A stretch of 64,000 nt of DNA from Trifolium pratense. Taxonomy: Eukaryota > Streptophyta > Magnoliopsida > Fabales > Fabaceae. The translations under genes and the position numbers were made by a program. Where the stretch lies: the NCBI RefSeq assembly GCF_020283565.1, contig NC_060059.1, forward strand, positions 26,733,838 through 26,797,837. Reading direction: 5' to 3'. The notes below the pieces were generated by a model that did not search any database, was not told the DNA's origin, and saw nothing but the letters and a program-made list of their open reading frames with translations. This document shows, piece after piece, positions 44,098 through 55,075 of the stretch; position 1 is the first letter of the stretch; every line of letters starts with the position of its first letter.

Positions 44098-45861
44098 CAC
44101 CCCCGTAGTCGAAACTGGAGGTTGATGAATGTTGAGACTATCACGAAAATCTTCAAAGAGTTGCAATGGAAGTCCTTTGGTAAATATGTCAGCAATCTGG
44201 TAACGAGAGGGAACATGCAAGACTCGTACTTGGCCGCGAGCAACTTTTTCACGCACAAAATGTATATCCATCTCGATGTGTTTGGTGCGTTGATGTTGAA
44301 CTGGGTTGCCGGATAAATAAACTGCCCTCACATTATCACAATAGACTAGAGTTGCTGTTGTAACTGGACAATATAGTTCTAATAGTAAGTTTCTGATCCA
44401 ACAAGATTCAGACACTACATTAGCTACTCCGCGGTACTCGGCTTCTACACTAGACCGAGAAAGAGTGTGTTGGCGTTTGGGAGACCATGAAATCAAATTG
44501 TCCCCAAGATAAACACAATAGCCAGAGGTGGATCGTCTAGTGTCTGGGCAACCAGCCCAATCCACATCGGTGTAAGATACCAATTTTCTAACAGAGGAGG
44601 GATATAAGTGAAGGCCAAAATCAAGAGTGTCGTGAATATACCGAATGATACGCTTTAGAGCTGACATATGTTGCGTTTTAGGGTCATGCATGAATAAGCA
44701 CACTTGTAAAAGTTAAATATTGCAATGCACCGGCAAGACTTCGATACTCGGTTGGGTCATGATATGGATTCCCAGAAGAGCCACTGTGTTTTGCCTTAGT
44801 GTCGACTGGTGTAGGTGATGACTTGCAAGAGGACATGCCTGCTCGTTCTATAATTTCCTCTACATATTTCTTTTGAGACAAAAAAAGACCACTTGTATGT
44901 TTAGTGACAGAAATTCCCAAAAAATAATCAAAGGACCCAAATCCTTCATGGCAAATTCAGAGCTAAGTTGAGACATAATAGAGTCACGAAGAGTATCAGA
45001 GGAAGCAATAAGAATTATGTCATCCACATATAGAAGGATATAAGAAGTATCATTACCGTGATGATAAATGAATAAAGAGTGATCAGAAATACTATGAGAG
45101 AACCCCAATTTGGCAACATAGTCAGTGAATCTTTGGTACCAGGCACGAGGAGCTTGTTTGAGACCATAAAGTGATTTCTTGAGAAGACAGACATGCTCAG
45201 GATACTGCGGATTACGAAATCCAGGAGGTTGGTGCATATACACGGTTTCGTCAAGATTTCCATGCAAAAAGGCATTCTTGACATCTAGTTGATGAAGACA
45301 CCATGACTTGGATAATGCAATGCTGAGTACCATGCGAATAGTGGCCGGTTTGACGACAGGGCTGAAAGTTTCACCACAATAGACACCTGATTGTTGATTA
45401 GCACCATTACCTACAAGCCGAGCTTTGTATCGCTCAAAAGAACCATCAGATTTCTTTTTGTGCCTGAAAATCCACAAACTTCGAATAACATTAGCATTAG
45501 AGGGACGAGGAACTAATTCCCACGTCTTATTTTCAATAAGAGCATCATATTCGTCTTTCATGGCCATTTTACAATTATGATCATTTAATGCATCAATGGG
45601 ATTTGTAGGCAAAGGAGAGATAGATTGGTGGGTTGATGTATGTAGGTTGAAAAGTTTACGGGGTTTGAAAATGCCATGTTGTGCTCGGGTTGTCATTTGA
45701 GGTGAGTGAGGTGCAGGAGGGGAAAAGGATGTTTGAGTAGAAGGAGAGGAGGTGGTAGGTGTTGTTTGTGTAGATGAGGTCGTTGTTTGAGTCGTGGGTG
45801 TAGGTTGTTGGGATGAGGAGGTTATTGAGGGGGAAAAAGTTGTTTGATTCGTGGTTTGAGG
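44092..45861 (-). pseudogene. Copia pol 3' part: reverse transcriptase and RNase H
   Basis: Continues the polyprotein left of the CACTA insertion. A Pro/Thr/Gln-rich spacer (45864-45660) is followed by the reverse transcriptase, with WIFRHKKKSDGSFERYKA, HQLDVKNAFLHG, LKQAPRAWYQRF and the catalytic YVDD (near 45035). A frameshift near 44930 leads to the frame with FLSQKKYVEEI, and another near 44695 leads to the RNase H, with DWAGCPDTRRSTSGYC and SSVEAEYR, ending at 44092 inside the LTR edge. Not translatable as one protein. Confidence 0.92.
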
Positions 45862-45887
45862 CACTAGTAGAAAAATGACTTTTGGTT

Positions 45888-46115
45888 TAGAGATTCCACT
45901 ACTGGTATGTGAATACCAGTAGTGAAATACATTTGACCAAAGGATTCCACTACTGATATTTTAATACCGGTAGTGAAAAGTTCATAGACAACGGATTTCA
46001 CTACTGGTTTTATTAAATCAGTAGTGAAAAGTAGACACGGTGGCAATGTTGTAATTACATTAAAATTTGTTTTAATTGGATTTCACTACCGTTTTGGTAT
46101 TCACCCGTAGTGGAA
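45888..46115. repeat. Left subterminal repeat array of the CACTA element
   Basis: TTCCACTAC(T/C)GGTAT-type units alternate with their inverse ATACC(A/G)GTAGTGAAA, so successive pairs can form hairpins with 10-13 bp stems (for example CACTACTGGTATGTGAATACC continuing to AGTAGTG at 45898-45926). Such repeats bind the element's transposition protein in known CACTA systems. Confidence 0.85.
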
Positions 46116-46139
46116 TCCCTATTAGTGTTCATTAATTAA

Positions 46140-46620
46140 TTAATTTGATTCATTCCTCATTCTTTCATTCTTATCGTTCCCAATTCTTCTCCTACGCGAA
46201 CGCGAGAACGTACACCACCGTCGTCCCTAATTTCTTCATTCTTCATTCTCATTCTTCATCGTTCCCAAATTTCTTCCCAGTTTCTTCCCTAATTTCTTCC
46301 CAATTTCTCCCAAATCACAATCACAAGTTCTTCGTTTTCACCTAAAACTGTTCAAATTACTCGTTCAATCTTCAGATTCAAACTCGCGTGTGAGTAACGA
46401 AAGCACAAGATTCAGATTTTTCGTTCGATCTTCGTTTGATCTTCCTTCAGATTCAACCTTCTTCTTACCCTAAGTTATTCAATCTTCGTCTTCACCCTAA
46501 GATTAAGATTCGAATTCGTTCGTTTCAATCTAAGCTTCAGATTCAAACAACTCGTTTGTTCAAAGTAAGCTTCAAATTCTCCTCAAATTCTTCAATTAAC
46601 CTTCAAAATCAACTTCAGGT
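46140..46620 (+). other. Pyrimidine-rich leader-like region of the CACTA element
   Basis: Long TTC-rich stretch (CATTCTTCATTCTCATTCTT and similar) with no stable coding frame. A comparable region follows the second CACTA terminus at 63045. It resembles a transcribed 5' leader. Confidence 0.45.
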
Positions 46621-46804
46621 TCAGTTTCTCACTTCGTTACTGTTGAATTTTTTACTTATTGTTCCAATTTTTTCATCATATGGTAGATTAATAAATTGGT
46701 AATTAGGTATATGAAAGTTATCTATTCATTTGTTATATGTTTTGATTGAGTATGAAGAATTAGGCATTTAAAATTTATGGGAATTAGGTATTTGAAATTT
46801 ATAC

Positions 46805-46993
46805 ACTTTTTGTTGTATGTTTTGATTGAGTATAAAGAATTAGGTATTTCAAGCTTCTTATATGAACAGAGCTAATATTTGACAATATTCCATTAGCATC
46901 ATCTAAAAGAATAAAATGATTAATTCCGTTAGTACCGAGCTTCTCAGTATCGCAGTAAATAGGCCTTAAATTCCTTTTCCAATTATCTAGCAT
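46805..46993 (-). pseudogene. Possible captured coding fragment, unidentified
   Basis: The minus-strand frame is open for 64 codons and reads like protein, with LDNWKRNLRPIYCDTEKLG then GINHFILLDDANGILSNI. The ordered, non-repetitive composition contrasts with the surrounding AT-rich sequence. I do not recognise the family. Confidence 0.35.
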
Positions 46994-47866
46994 CTAAGTT
47001 GGCTGTGGTGAACATATCTTAGTTGGGTGTGGTGAACATATTTGTTTCAAATAACTTATTTGGCCATTCTACAAGTCACTTAGTAGAGCACCCCTGTGGG
47101 TGTTGCAGTAAGGTTCTTTGTCTCAAAATATTTTCATAACCCTTGATGAATCTATCAATATATGGAGTCCCTAAAACATAACTTTATTCTGGTACGATGT
47201 AATAAGGTTCTTGCTTTCATTGATCCTATTTTTTTGTGATTGAGCATGTACGATGCAGCTGTGTTGACATCTCTGATGACAGTGTCCTATCGGTCAATTC
47301 AATCACAAATTTCTTGTATGTTTTCTCGATCAATCGCTTCCACTTTCTATATTTCATTTGTTTAAGTTATGTTGTTCTTGTATTTTAATAGTCCTGACTT
47401 GTGACTATGATCCATTTGAAATCTTTAGCATGATTAATTATCAATACAATAGTTTCAATTGTTGCAAATTTTATATAGTTTCAAATTAGATGTTATTGAA
47501 GGGATGATTTGGTTGAGTTAGTCATTTTACATAGAGAACCCTGAAAATTTTGGTCATTTGTGTGCTTGTTATGTTTTGAGTTGTTTAACTAAATTTTGAA
47601 AATCATTGCTCTCATCCATGTTGTTGCTTATTGGCTTATGTTGGTAGATTATCTAAAGGCAGGTTAGTGACCGTACAAACCACAATGTGACCTTAGCTTA
47701 CCTATAGGCTCTATAGCTATTGAAGGAAAACATTTAACCTGGTTTTGTTACTTTTGGAAATGCTTCAAGTTTTAATGTTTTTTCTTCTTTTTTTTTCTTT
47801 TTTGTGATAGTGTTATTAAATTGGAATCGAACTAGTGTTTGAGTTGTGTGCTTGGTTTGTTTAGTT

Positions 47867-48224
47867 AGGAAATTTTATTCACTACATGATTGCTTTTGTT
47901 TCTGGTTTTGTTGTCGGATTCACTGCTGTTTGGCACATGGCTTTGGTTACCCTTGTTGTTCCTATGATTGTTGTGGTTGAATGCATTCATACAACCCATA
48001 CAACTACTTTGGCCAAGCTCTCTAGTAAGAGCCAAGAACCTCTTTCTCAAGCTAGCAACATTGTTGAACACGTACAGAATAAGAATAACACGTTGTTTCT
48101 CTTCAAAGTTATTAATTTAATAAAGCCATTGGGTGATTTTGTTAGGGAATTTTATTGTTGATATTGCAGACGGTTGTGCAAATCTGAGTCCCAAGCACTA
48201 CAAGATTACTCTGAAGTAGAACAG
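47867..48224 (+). pseudogene. Captured ABCB (MDR/PGP-type) transporter fragment: two exons and an intron
   Basis: The first piece, 47867-48071, reads GNFIHYM, then FVSGFVVGFTAVWHMALVTL, then TTTLAKLSSKSQEPLSQASN, matching the third to fourth transmembrane region of plant ABCB1/ABCB19-type auxin transporters. A GT at 48072 and an AG at 48168-48169 bound a 98 bp intron. The next piece, 48170-48224, starts TVVQI and, after a deletion and frame change, has ESQALQDYSEVEQ. The preserved intron shows capture from genomic DNA. Stops, the deletion and missing flanks exclude a working transporter. Antisense or small RNA effects on the donor gene are speculation. Confidence 0.8.
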
Positions 48225-48901
48225 GTATGCATATTTTTAAGACGATTTAATTTATTTTGGAGTTGTGCATACAATCATTATCATACTAAACTTGTAGTTT
48301 TGGCAAATAGGCATCTTTAGTATCCACTTTGTGTGTATAGTGAAAATCTTATGCCTGATGCCTTGGACTAATTCAAAGTGAAAATCTTGCAGTAGTAAAG
48401 TGAAAGGCTTCTTGTTTATTCTACAACATCTATCTGGCATGGCTGGTAGTTGCTAGTTCTTTGTATCAGGTAACCTTTAGCTTTAAGCTTTTTGTTATTT
48501 GAGGTGTAAGGTGAAAGGCTTATGTTACTGTTTTTTTAGTCTTGTATTTGCTTTGGCTAAGTTTCTTCTTGAAATTTTTTTTTTCGACAATCCTTCTTGA
48601 ATCAATTGAAATGTTTATATTTTGAGGTGTTTTTGTGATGCTTTCAGGGATGATATAGTCAAATGAGCAGGAAAAAGAACTGGTACGCCAGTTATTTATT
48701 AGGATATAGTCTTGTCGCAACAATTGCTTCGTCTTTGGCATAGCTTCAGATTCCTGCATTTCAGCTAATGCATCAGCAAAATTGATAAGCAAACATTCCT
48801 GATAGAACCTGCAAAATTGATTAAGTGCTAGTCTAATATGTTGGAATTCTAATATGTTGGAATTCCTGCATTTTATATTTATGGATTTTCAACTTGGCCT
48901 A

Positions 48902-49160
48902 TTTTAGTTCCAGGTATAGGATTGATGTTGAGGTCTGTGATGGCAATGATTCAGCCAAGGAACTTCGCCTATGACAATCATGCAACTCTTCTGGAACACG
49001 ATGATAGAGTCATGATGGCTGCTTGTGATGCATTTTGTTCCGTTCTCAAATAGCAAATTCGATGAAAGAGCTGCAGAGCGATCAATTGACTTCATGATTG
49101 GATGGTTAGTAGCTCACAAGCTCTCAGCACAATGGTTCAAGAATTTTCTTAAGAGACCTT
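48902..49160 (+). pseudogene. Possible captured coding fragments, unidentified
   Basis: After an acceptor-like TTCCAG (48910-48915), one frame runs IGLMLRSVMAMIQPRNFAYD and LLEHDDRVMMAACDAFCSVL to a stop at about 49053. A +1 shift continues SKFDERAAERSIDFMIGWL and AHKLSAQWFKNFLKRP, ending in TAG at 49160. Another frame at 48913 reads YRIDVEVCDGNDSAKEL, which resembles a replication-protein-A OB fold but may be chance. The helical two-frame reading suggests the 3' end of a host gene with one indel. Family not recognised. Confidence 0.4.
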
Positions 49161-49374
49161 AGACTTTCTAATATTTATATGTATGTATCTTGTTACGATA
49201 AGTAATGTAACGAGATTTATAAAAGAATCATATATGAAGTAGTTACATGTGATTGTCTGTTTGGAATTAGACTTGAAATTAATTAGTGATAATGTTAAGT
49301 ATTGACTTTTAATGTGTTGAATGTAACTTTGGGGTCTGTGATGAAATTTGGTCTTAAACATGTTACAAAACTAC

Positions 49375-49870
49375 ACCACTACTAATATGCAGGCACAGGA
49401 AGCTACAAAAAAACGAAAAAAAATAAAATAAAACTAACATACCACTACTGATATTTATAACAATCAGTAGTGAAAACTACACATACCACTACGGGTAAAA
49501 GTAATGACCCGTAGTGGAATCCTCAATTCTTAAAAAAAAAACTGGAAACCATACATACCACTACGGGTATGCGTAAATACCCGTAGTGGAATCCCCAATT
49601 CTTAAAAAAAAAAAAAATGGAAACCATACATACCACTACGGATATTGTAAATACTCGCAGTGGAATCTCATACATACCACTACGGGTATTTGTAAAAACC
49701 GACGTGGAATCCCCATAATTTTAAATAATAATTACAGAAGAAACTACACATACCACGACGGGTATAAAAATACCCGACGTGGAAAGTGTGCACTTACAAC
49801 GTCGACTGCATTTACAACTGGCCGCGGCCAGTAGTGGAAAGTCTGTTTGACCAGTAGTTGTATCTCCTTT
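49375..49870. repeat. Right subterminal repeat array of the CACTA element
   Basis: Five or more units of ACATACCACTACGGGTAT followed by an inverse such as ATACCCGTAGTGGAATCC, separated by short A-rich spacers. Later units are mutated (GACGTGG). Ends in CCAGTAGTGGAAAG and the terminal repeat. Confidence 0.88.
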
Positions 49871-49881
49871 CTGCACTAGTG

Positions 49882-51590
49882 AGGGGGAGGAGTTTGTTGT
49901 GTTGCTGATGATGGTGGTTGAGTGATTGTTATGTTGGGAGATGAGGTTGGTGGAGATGTTGTGTACACTTGTGTGGTAAGAAATGGGTTTATGCCGTCAT
50001 CTAAGAAGTTATAGTTAGTTGTTGTAGGAGCATTCATGGTGGAAAAGAGAAACGTATTTTCCTGAAAAATAACATGCCGAGAGATAATGATTTTTCGACT
50101 TGACAATTCGTAACACTTATAACCTCTATGATTAGATGGATATCCTAGAAAGACACATGGTGTAGACCGAGGTTGGAGTTTATTCCTAGTGGTGGACGGA
50201 ACTAAGGGATAACAAAGACACCCAAAGACTCGGAGGTATGAATAAGACGGGTCTTTTTGGTAGAGAATTTTGGTGGGTGATTGGAGACTGAGTTTCTTAT
50301 TTGGAAGTATGTTGTGTAGGTAAGTGGCCATTTGAAGAGCATGGTGCCAAAAAACTGGTGGAATAGAAGCATGGGCAAGGAGGGTTCGGATTATGTTATT
50401 GATCGTACGAATTTTTCTTTCGGCTTTTCCATTTTGAGGGGAGGTGTGAGGACACGAGAATCTAAAAGACATTCCATTTAGTTCACAAAACTTATGAAAG
50501 TGAGCATTATCATATTCCTTGCCATTGTCACATTGAAAACATTTTATTTCACGCTCAAACTGTGTTGTAATGTAAGCACGAAATTGTAAAAATATAGAAT
50601 GTACTTGTGATTTGTTTGAAATTGGAAAAGTCCATAAAAAATCAGTAAAATCATCAAGAAATAACACATAGTAACGATGTCCTCCGGAACTTAATACTGG
50701 AGAGGTCCAAAGATCGCTATGAACGATGTCAAAGACATATAAGTATATGACAATGAATTATAAAAAGGCAATTTTGTTTGTTTCCCAAGTGCACAAGAGT
50801 GACAAAAGAAATCATTTCGAAACTTATTACATAGCAAAATTTTGTTTCGATGAAGAGAATTTAAAATAGGAGCTCCTGGATGTCCTAAACGACTATGCCA
50901 TAACTCGGTAGATGAAGCGGCAAAGGCGGATGGTGGTAATGATGTTGTGTTTGGTCTTGTAGGAATAGGGTAAAGGTCACCGGAACTATTACATCTCATT
51001 AAAAGGGTTCCTGTTTGAAAATCCTTCACAGAAAAACCAAAAGGATCGAATTCAACAGATACATCATTATCAATTGTAAATTTTCTAACAGAAACAAGAT
51101 TTTTTATGAGTTTCGGTGCATGCAAAACATTGTTTAAGGTTAAGGAATTGGGTGAAGATGCATGTCCACAACCTATAACTGGAATATGATGACCATTCCC
51201 AACAGTAATATTATTACTCATATTAAAATTGGACGTGAGATTACCTCTATTGTCCGTCATATGAGAAGTTGCTCCGCTGTCCATATACCATTGATCATCG
51301 GTAGGAGAGATGGAGGAAGTATGCATAGCAGCCTGACCGTTCATATGAGGTGGAGTTGCCCATGACTGCCATGGATATGCCCACTGCTGCTGTCTCGGAT
51401 AAGCGGGAGCGGTCCACAAAGGTTGGTGACAAGGAAATTGAGTCTGCTGATAAGGAGACTGAGACCAATGATATTGCTGAGATTGAGAACGACGTCTTCT
51501 ACGACTATTGCTTCTACCATTGCCACGATTGCTACCACTGATGTTGTGGTTGTTGAAAGAGGAGAAGGGAGATGAATGTTCGGTTGCCAT
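49882..51590 (-). pseudogene. Copia gag remnant, protease and integrase part
   Basis: The frame opens at 51590 with a short Ser/Asn/Arg-rich segment instead of a full gag. It then gives the protease motif WYMDSGATSHMT (near 51260-51290) and the pre-integrase zinc segment (LWHSRLGHPG and CHSCALGKQTKLPF). A frameshift near 50735 leads to the integrase core, whose three acidic catalytic positions lie in FLDDFTDF, QCDNGKEY and NGKAERK. The frame is cut at 49881 by the CACTA element. Confidence 0.92.
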
Positions 51591-51953
51591 GATAATTGTA
51601 GTAATAGAGGATACGTGAAACCAATATGATTGTTTTTATTTTTTTTTATTTAAATAAAAACAATGATTTTGAAGGACAAAATTAAATACGTGATAGAATG
51701 GAGTTGGTGTCTAATATAGATGATGATGATGTTGTTTTCTAGGTGGAGATTAAAGAAGAGGGATATATGGTCAAAGAATGGGATGCAACTTTGTTGAATA
51801 GAAATATTATAAAAACATATGTTGCACACAGACAAGTCGGTGGCTGTGAATCAAGAAAAGGTTAGCATTGGCTTTTGAGAAGAAAGAAGGATTAAAAGCT
51901 GCAACCGGTCGAGAAGGATGAAGGCTGATGGCGGGAGATGCTTACTGATATCA

Positions 51954-52098
51954 TGTAAGAATAATAGGCCTTGCCTTTTCATTACATTGTGATAGGTTAT
52001 ATACAAAGAGAGTTTCCTATACAATCATGACTCATCAAATACAATTATTGACTAATCAAATATAATTATTACTAATCAAATATAATTATAGTCTAATA
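51954..52098 (-). repeat. 5' LTR of the Copia element
   Basis: 145 bp, same ends as 43933-44097, lacking one 20 bp internal unit. Confidence 0.93.
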
Positions 52099-52689
52099 TT
52101 AAGTTTTAATTTGGTCTCTTACGATAAAAAAATATCAAAGTTGGTCATTTTAATTAAATTTTTGTTTAAATCGTCTCCGTTGCTTTTAGATTTGCTTACA
52201 CAGACAACTTAAGAGGATTATGTGAAAATTTTTTAAAAAATTAACTCAAAATTTAACGAAAATGACAAACTTATGTTGACATCAATAACATAAGAGACTA
52301 ACTTGAAATCTTTTAAACATGACCAAATTCAAATCTATAATAAACATAAGAGACGTAAACTATATAGATATATTCTTAACCCAAAGTACCCAAAGGATGA
52401 AATTTTGACGGGTCATATATAAAGTATATATTGACTTGGGTTAAAGTATTACTATTTATGTTTCAAACCGAGAAACTCATATAGTTATATTATATACAGA
52501 TTACAACATAAAGTAGGGATGTGGATTGCCTACGGTAAAAATATCACGTAGTTAGCCGCTGTTTTAAATCTCGACTGTTGATATTTAATCAGACGGCTGT
52601 AATTATGCAGCACAAATTTCTATGATTTTTTACAGTTCAAGATCTCAACACTCATTTTAGATCGGACGGTCCTGATCAATTACTGCGTG

Positions 52690-52769
52690 AAACTGTGTAA
52701 TAATGGACAGCAGGAAATTTGTTTCCTGGGTAACTAATCGAAAAATAATAAGTGTATATTTGTATTAAT
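52690..52769 (+). repeat. 80 bp direct repeat, first copy
   Basis: Contains GGACAGCAGGAAATTTGTTT and TAACTAATCGAAAAATAATA. The second copy is at about 53214-53294. Confidence 0.85.
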
Positions 52770-53213
52770 ACTAGTAATCGGACCCGTGCAGACAAATAGC
52801 TTATATATTTAAATAATGACATAAGAATTTTTAAATATAACAATTTGACAAATGTTAAAAAAAAAACTATATTGTTACCAAGATATTTCACCCATTTGCA
52901 TGACCATCAGTGATGTTTATCTCCAAAAACCTTTCGGCTTGAACGCCTTCTTCAAGAATAAAATTCATCTGGTACAAAATATGGGATAAATATACTAATT
53001 ATATGATAGAATATTGGGTGTCAAGCTACATTGTTATAGTATATTGATGTTATAGTACTTGATGTTAAGCTACAATATTTTTGGGTGTTTAGTTATCGAA
53101 TGACAGAAGTACTGAAAATACGGTTATGGTAAACCCCTGCATTTTTGGGAGTCGGGTTCAGAAATTATCCTAAACATACAGTGCAAAACAAAATAAAATT
53201 GTAGACAGCAGGA

Positions 53214-53294
53214 AAACTGTGTAATAATGGACAGCAGGAAATCTGTTTCCTGGGTAACTAATCGAAAAATAATAAGTGTATATTTGCATTAAGA
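53214..53294 (+). repeat. 80 bp direct repeat, second copy
   Basis: Nearly identical to 52690-52769, about 520 bp downstream. Confidence 0.85.
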
Positions 53295-53756
53295 TTTGCA
53301 AAAGTATACTTGAAATAATTTGAAACACAAACAGGAACCATTTTTGTTAAACATTTGCAAACATTAACTTGAAATAATATACTACTTTTGTAAACTTAAA
53401 TTTGAAAGTAAGTTTAATGCAACGTGGTTTATGTCTAAATGTTTTTTCTAAAATTAAGTTTAACCAAGTTCAGCGCCAATCACCACTGAACCAACTAACG
53501 ATTGGTATGAAATTTGGTATATTTGTAAAGGGGAAAATAACATATTTAACCCTTAAATGAAGAGTTTAATGGAGATGCACTAAAAATATAAAATAGTTTT
53601 ACATGATTATCCAATAAAAAAAACTATCAATTTGCCATGTCATACAAAAACAATGGGGTGAAATTAAGTGACTGACGAAAAACATGGTTGATATTGGCTG
53701 ACAGTGTAAACTTATAAGTGCATATTCCTTTTTCTCTAAATTTATGAATTTAATTT

Positions 53757-53909
53757 ATATGCACCGCAATGTAAAGTTATTTTACATATGCGCCCAATAA
53801 TATATTGACATATCATGTATTGTGTTTATAAACACATACGTATCACATTCATTAAATGATGTGACGATACATCATTGAATGTTTGCGTAAAATAATTTGT
53901 GCATAGAAA
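53757..53909. mobile_element. Possible MITE, about 150 bp
   Basis: Imperfect inverted ends: TATGCACCGCAATGTAAAG with TTATTTTACATATGCG at the left and GCGTAAAATAATTTGTGCATA at the right. No clear target duplication. Confidence 0.4.
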
Positions 53910-54712
53910 TTATTCTCCTAAATTTATACTCATGTCAAACTAAAAAGTCCTAAATTGTATCCAAAAAATAAATAAATAAAAACTCCTAAATTTATACTCA
54001 TGTCAAACTAAAAAACTATTCGGATTTATACTTATGTCAAACTAAAAAACTTTTCGGTACATATTTTTTTTAGAAAGAGTGATGAAACCATATTTAGTAG
54101 TCAATCCATGTGCACAGCCCTTTGAAATTAAAATGAACATAGTTGAATCACTTAACATAGTTTTTGTTATACCTTATAATATTAACAACCAATAGTTAAC
54201 AAAATTGAATCACTATATATGGAACTGCTGTGAATTACATATCCTAAATGCATAGTCAACTAAGTAAATCTTGTATGAAAATCTGACATGTCAAAAAAAA
54301 GGTATTTTTCCTATCTTGTTCCGCCTTAAAAGGGATTGACTCAATTTCGCCAAGACTTTTAATATAATCTATGATTAACTTTCTTGGAAGGATCACATAA
54401 CAATGCATCAAGATGTAGTTAAATGTGTACATAGTCTACATCAAGCTCCCTGAAACTTTTAAACTAAGTTAACTGAAAACGGAGAGCTTCATTGAATTTA
54501 GGCTTAACTACACATTTAGTCCATTATCTTTATTTTAAGTTTTAATTTGGTCACTTACATTTAAAAAGTATCAATTTGGACCCTTAAGTGAAAGTTGCAT
54601 AAGAGAAATGCTGCTTGGGCACAAAATAAAGGAGAATAAGAGGTGTGGAATAGTAAAAGTCCTAGACTTTTTCTTTTTTTTGTTAACAAAAGTCGCAGCT
54701 TTACCAGACATC

Positions 54713-54831
54713 TTCCTTGCTCAAATTGCAATGGTAGTAGGAAAGTTTTTGAAGAGGAAGAAGAGGAATTGAGAAGATGCATTCATTGTAATGAGAATGG
54801 CTTGATAAGATGCCCTGGCTGCTGCTCATGA
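54713..54831 (+). pseudogene. Glutaredoxin-domain gene, copy 3, 3' stub
   Basis: Only the last 40 or so codons remain, in frame: CSNCNGSRKVFEEEEEELRR, CIHCNENGLIRCPGCCS and stop. The match to copy 1 begins abruptly at TTCCTTGCTCAAATTGC and continues past the stop into the same 3' flank. The glutaredoxin domain itself is gone. Confidence 0.9.
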
Positions 54832-54947
54832 TTATTGGTATTATTAGTTGATTTAATTTAGTGATTTGTTGATTAATCTGTCATAATAAGTTTTGATGCC
54901 AATTATAACTTCTTTGGATTAAGCTTTTTAGTTCTATAATCTATACT

Positions 54948-55075
54948 ACTTTTTTTTTTTGGTATTAACCCTCTGGTTCCTAAGAGGAAGAGGTCTGGTA
55001 ATCAAGAGTTCGGCCGCGAGGTACGTAAAGTGTGACAGAGAATTTTTTTCATTAGAAATCGAATTCAGATTGTCC
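54948..55075 (-). mobile_element. SINE, copy in duplicated block 3
   Basis: Matches the block 1 SINE: on the plus strand, T-tract, GGTATTAACCCTCTGGTTCC, GTCTGGTAATC, TTCGGCCGCGAG, then AAATCGAATTCAGAT. Uninterrupted here. Confidence 0.6.

Larger units (their letters stand above)
45862..49881. mobile_element. CACTA (En/Spm-type) transposon, 4.0 kb, non-autonomous, carrying host gene fragments
   Basis: Left end CACTAGTAGAAAAATGAC; right end, inverted, CACTAGTGCAGAAAGG. Three-base duplication AGG at 45859-45861 and 49882-49884. Both ends carry arrays of CACTAC-type subterminal repeats. It splits the Copia pol gene between integrase and reverse transcriptase. No TNP1/TNP2-type transposase is readable, so it needs help to move. 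Between the ends are pieces that look like host coding sequence, the clearest from an ABCB transporter (47867-48224), plus unidentified pieces at 46805-46993 and 48902-49160. That makes it a Pack-CACTA type element. Confidence 0.93.
43933..52098 (-). mobile_element. Copia LTR retrotransposon interrupted by a CACTA element
   Basis: LTRs at 43933-44097 and 51954-52098 with a perfect 5 bp duplication TTAAG (43928-43932, 52099-52103). On the minus strand the 5' LTR is the right one, followed by a primer-site-like TGATATCAGTAAGC. Before the 3' LTR lies a polypurine tract (ACTACGGGGGTG, about 44098-44109). LTRs begin TATTAGAC rather than TGTTAGAC. Without the 4 kb CACTA insert the element is about 4.1 kb. 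It carries protease, integrase, reverse transcriptase and RNase H segments, but most of gag is missing and there are at least three frameshifts. It lies downstream of DUF247 copy 2. Confidence 0.93.
52104..54712. other. Intergenic between Copia element and block 3
   Basis: The first part (52350-52450, TAGATATATTCTTAACCCAA, GATGAAATTTTGACGG) matches DNA downstream of DUF247 copy 1 (37310-37385), so the duplicated block extends this far. An 80 bp direct repeat occurs at 52690 and 53214. A possible small MITE is at 53757-53909. No gene is seen. Confidence 0.5.

Noticed and set aside
46145..46702. Open frames rich in Ser and Phe
   Set aside because: Products of the TTC-rich leader of the CACTA element; no domain.
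48907..48960. Replication protein A OB-fold (YRIDVEVCDGNDSAKEL)
   Set aside because: Too short and in a different frame from the better supported helical reading; kept only as a remark.
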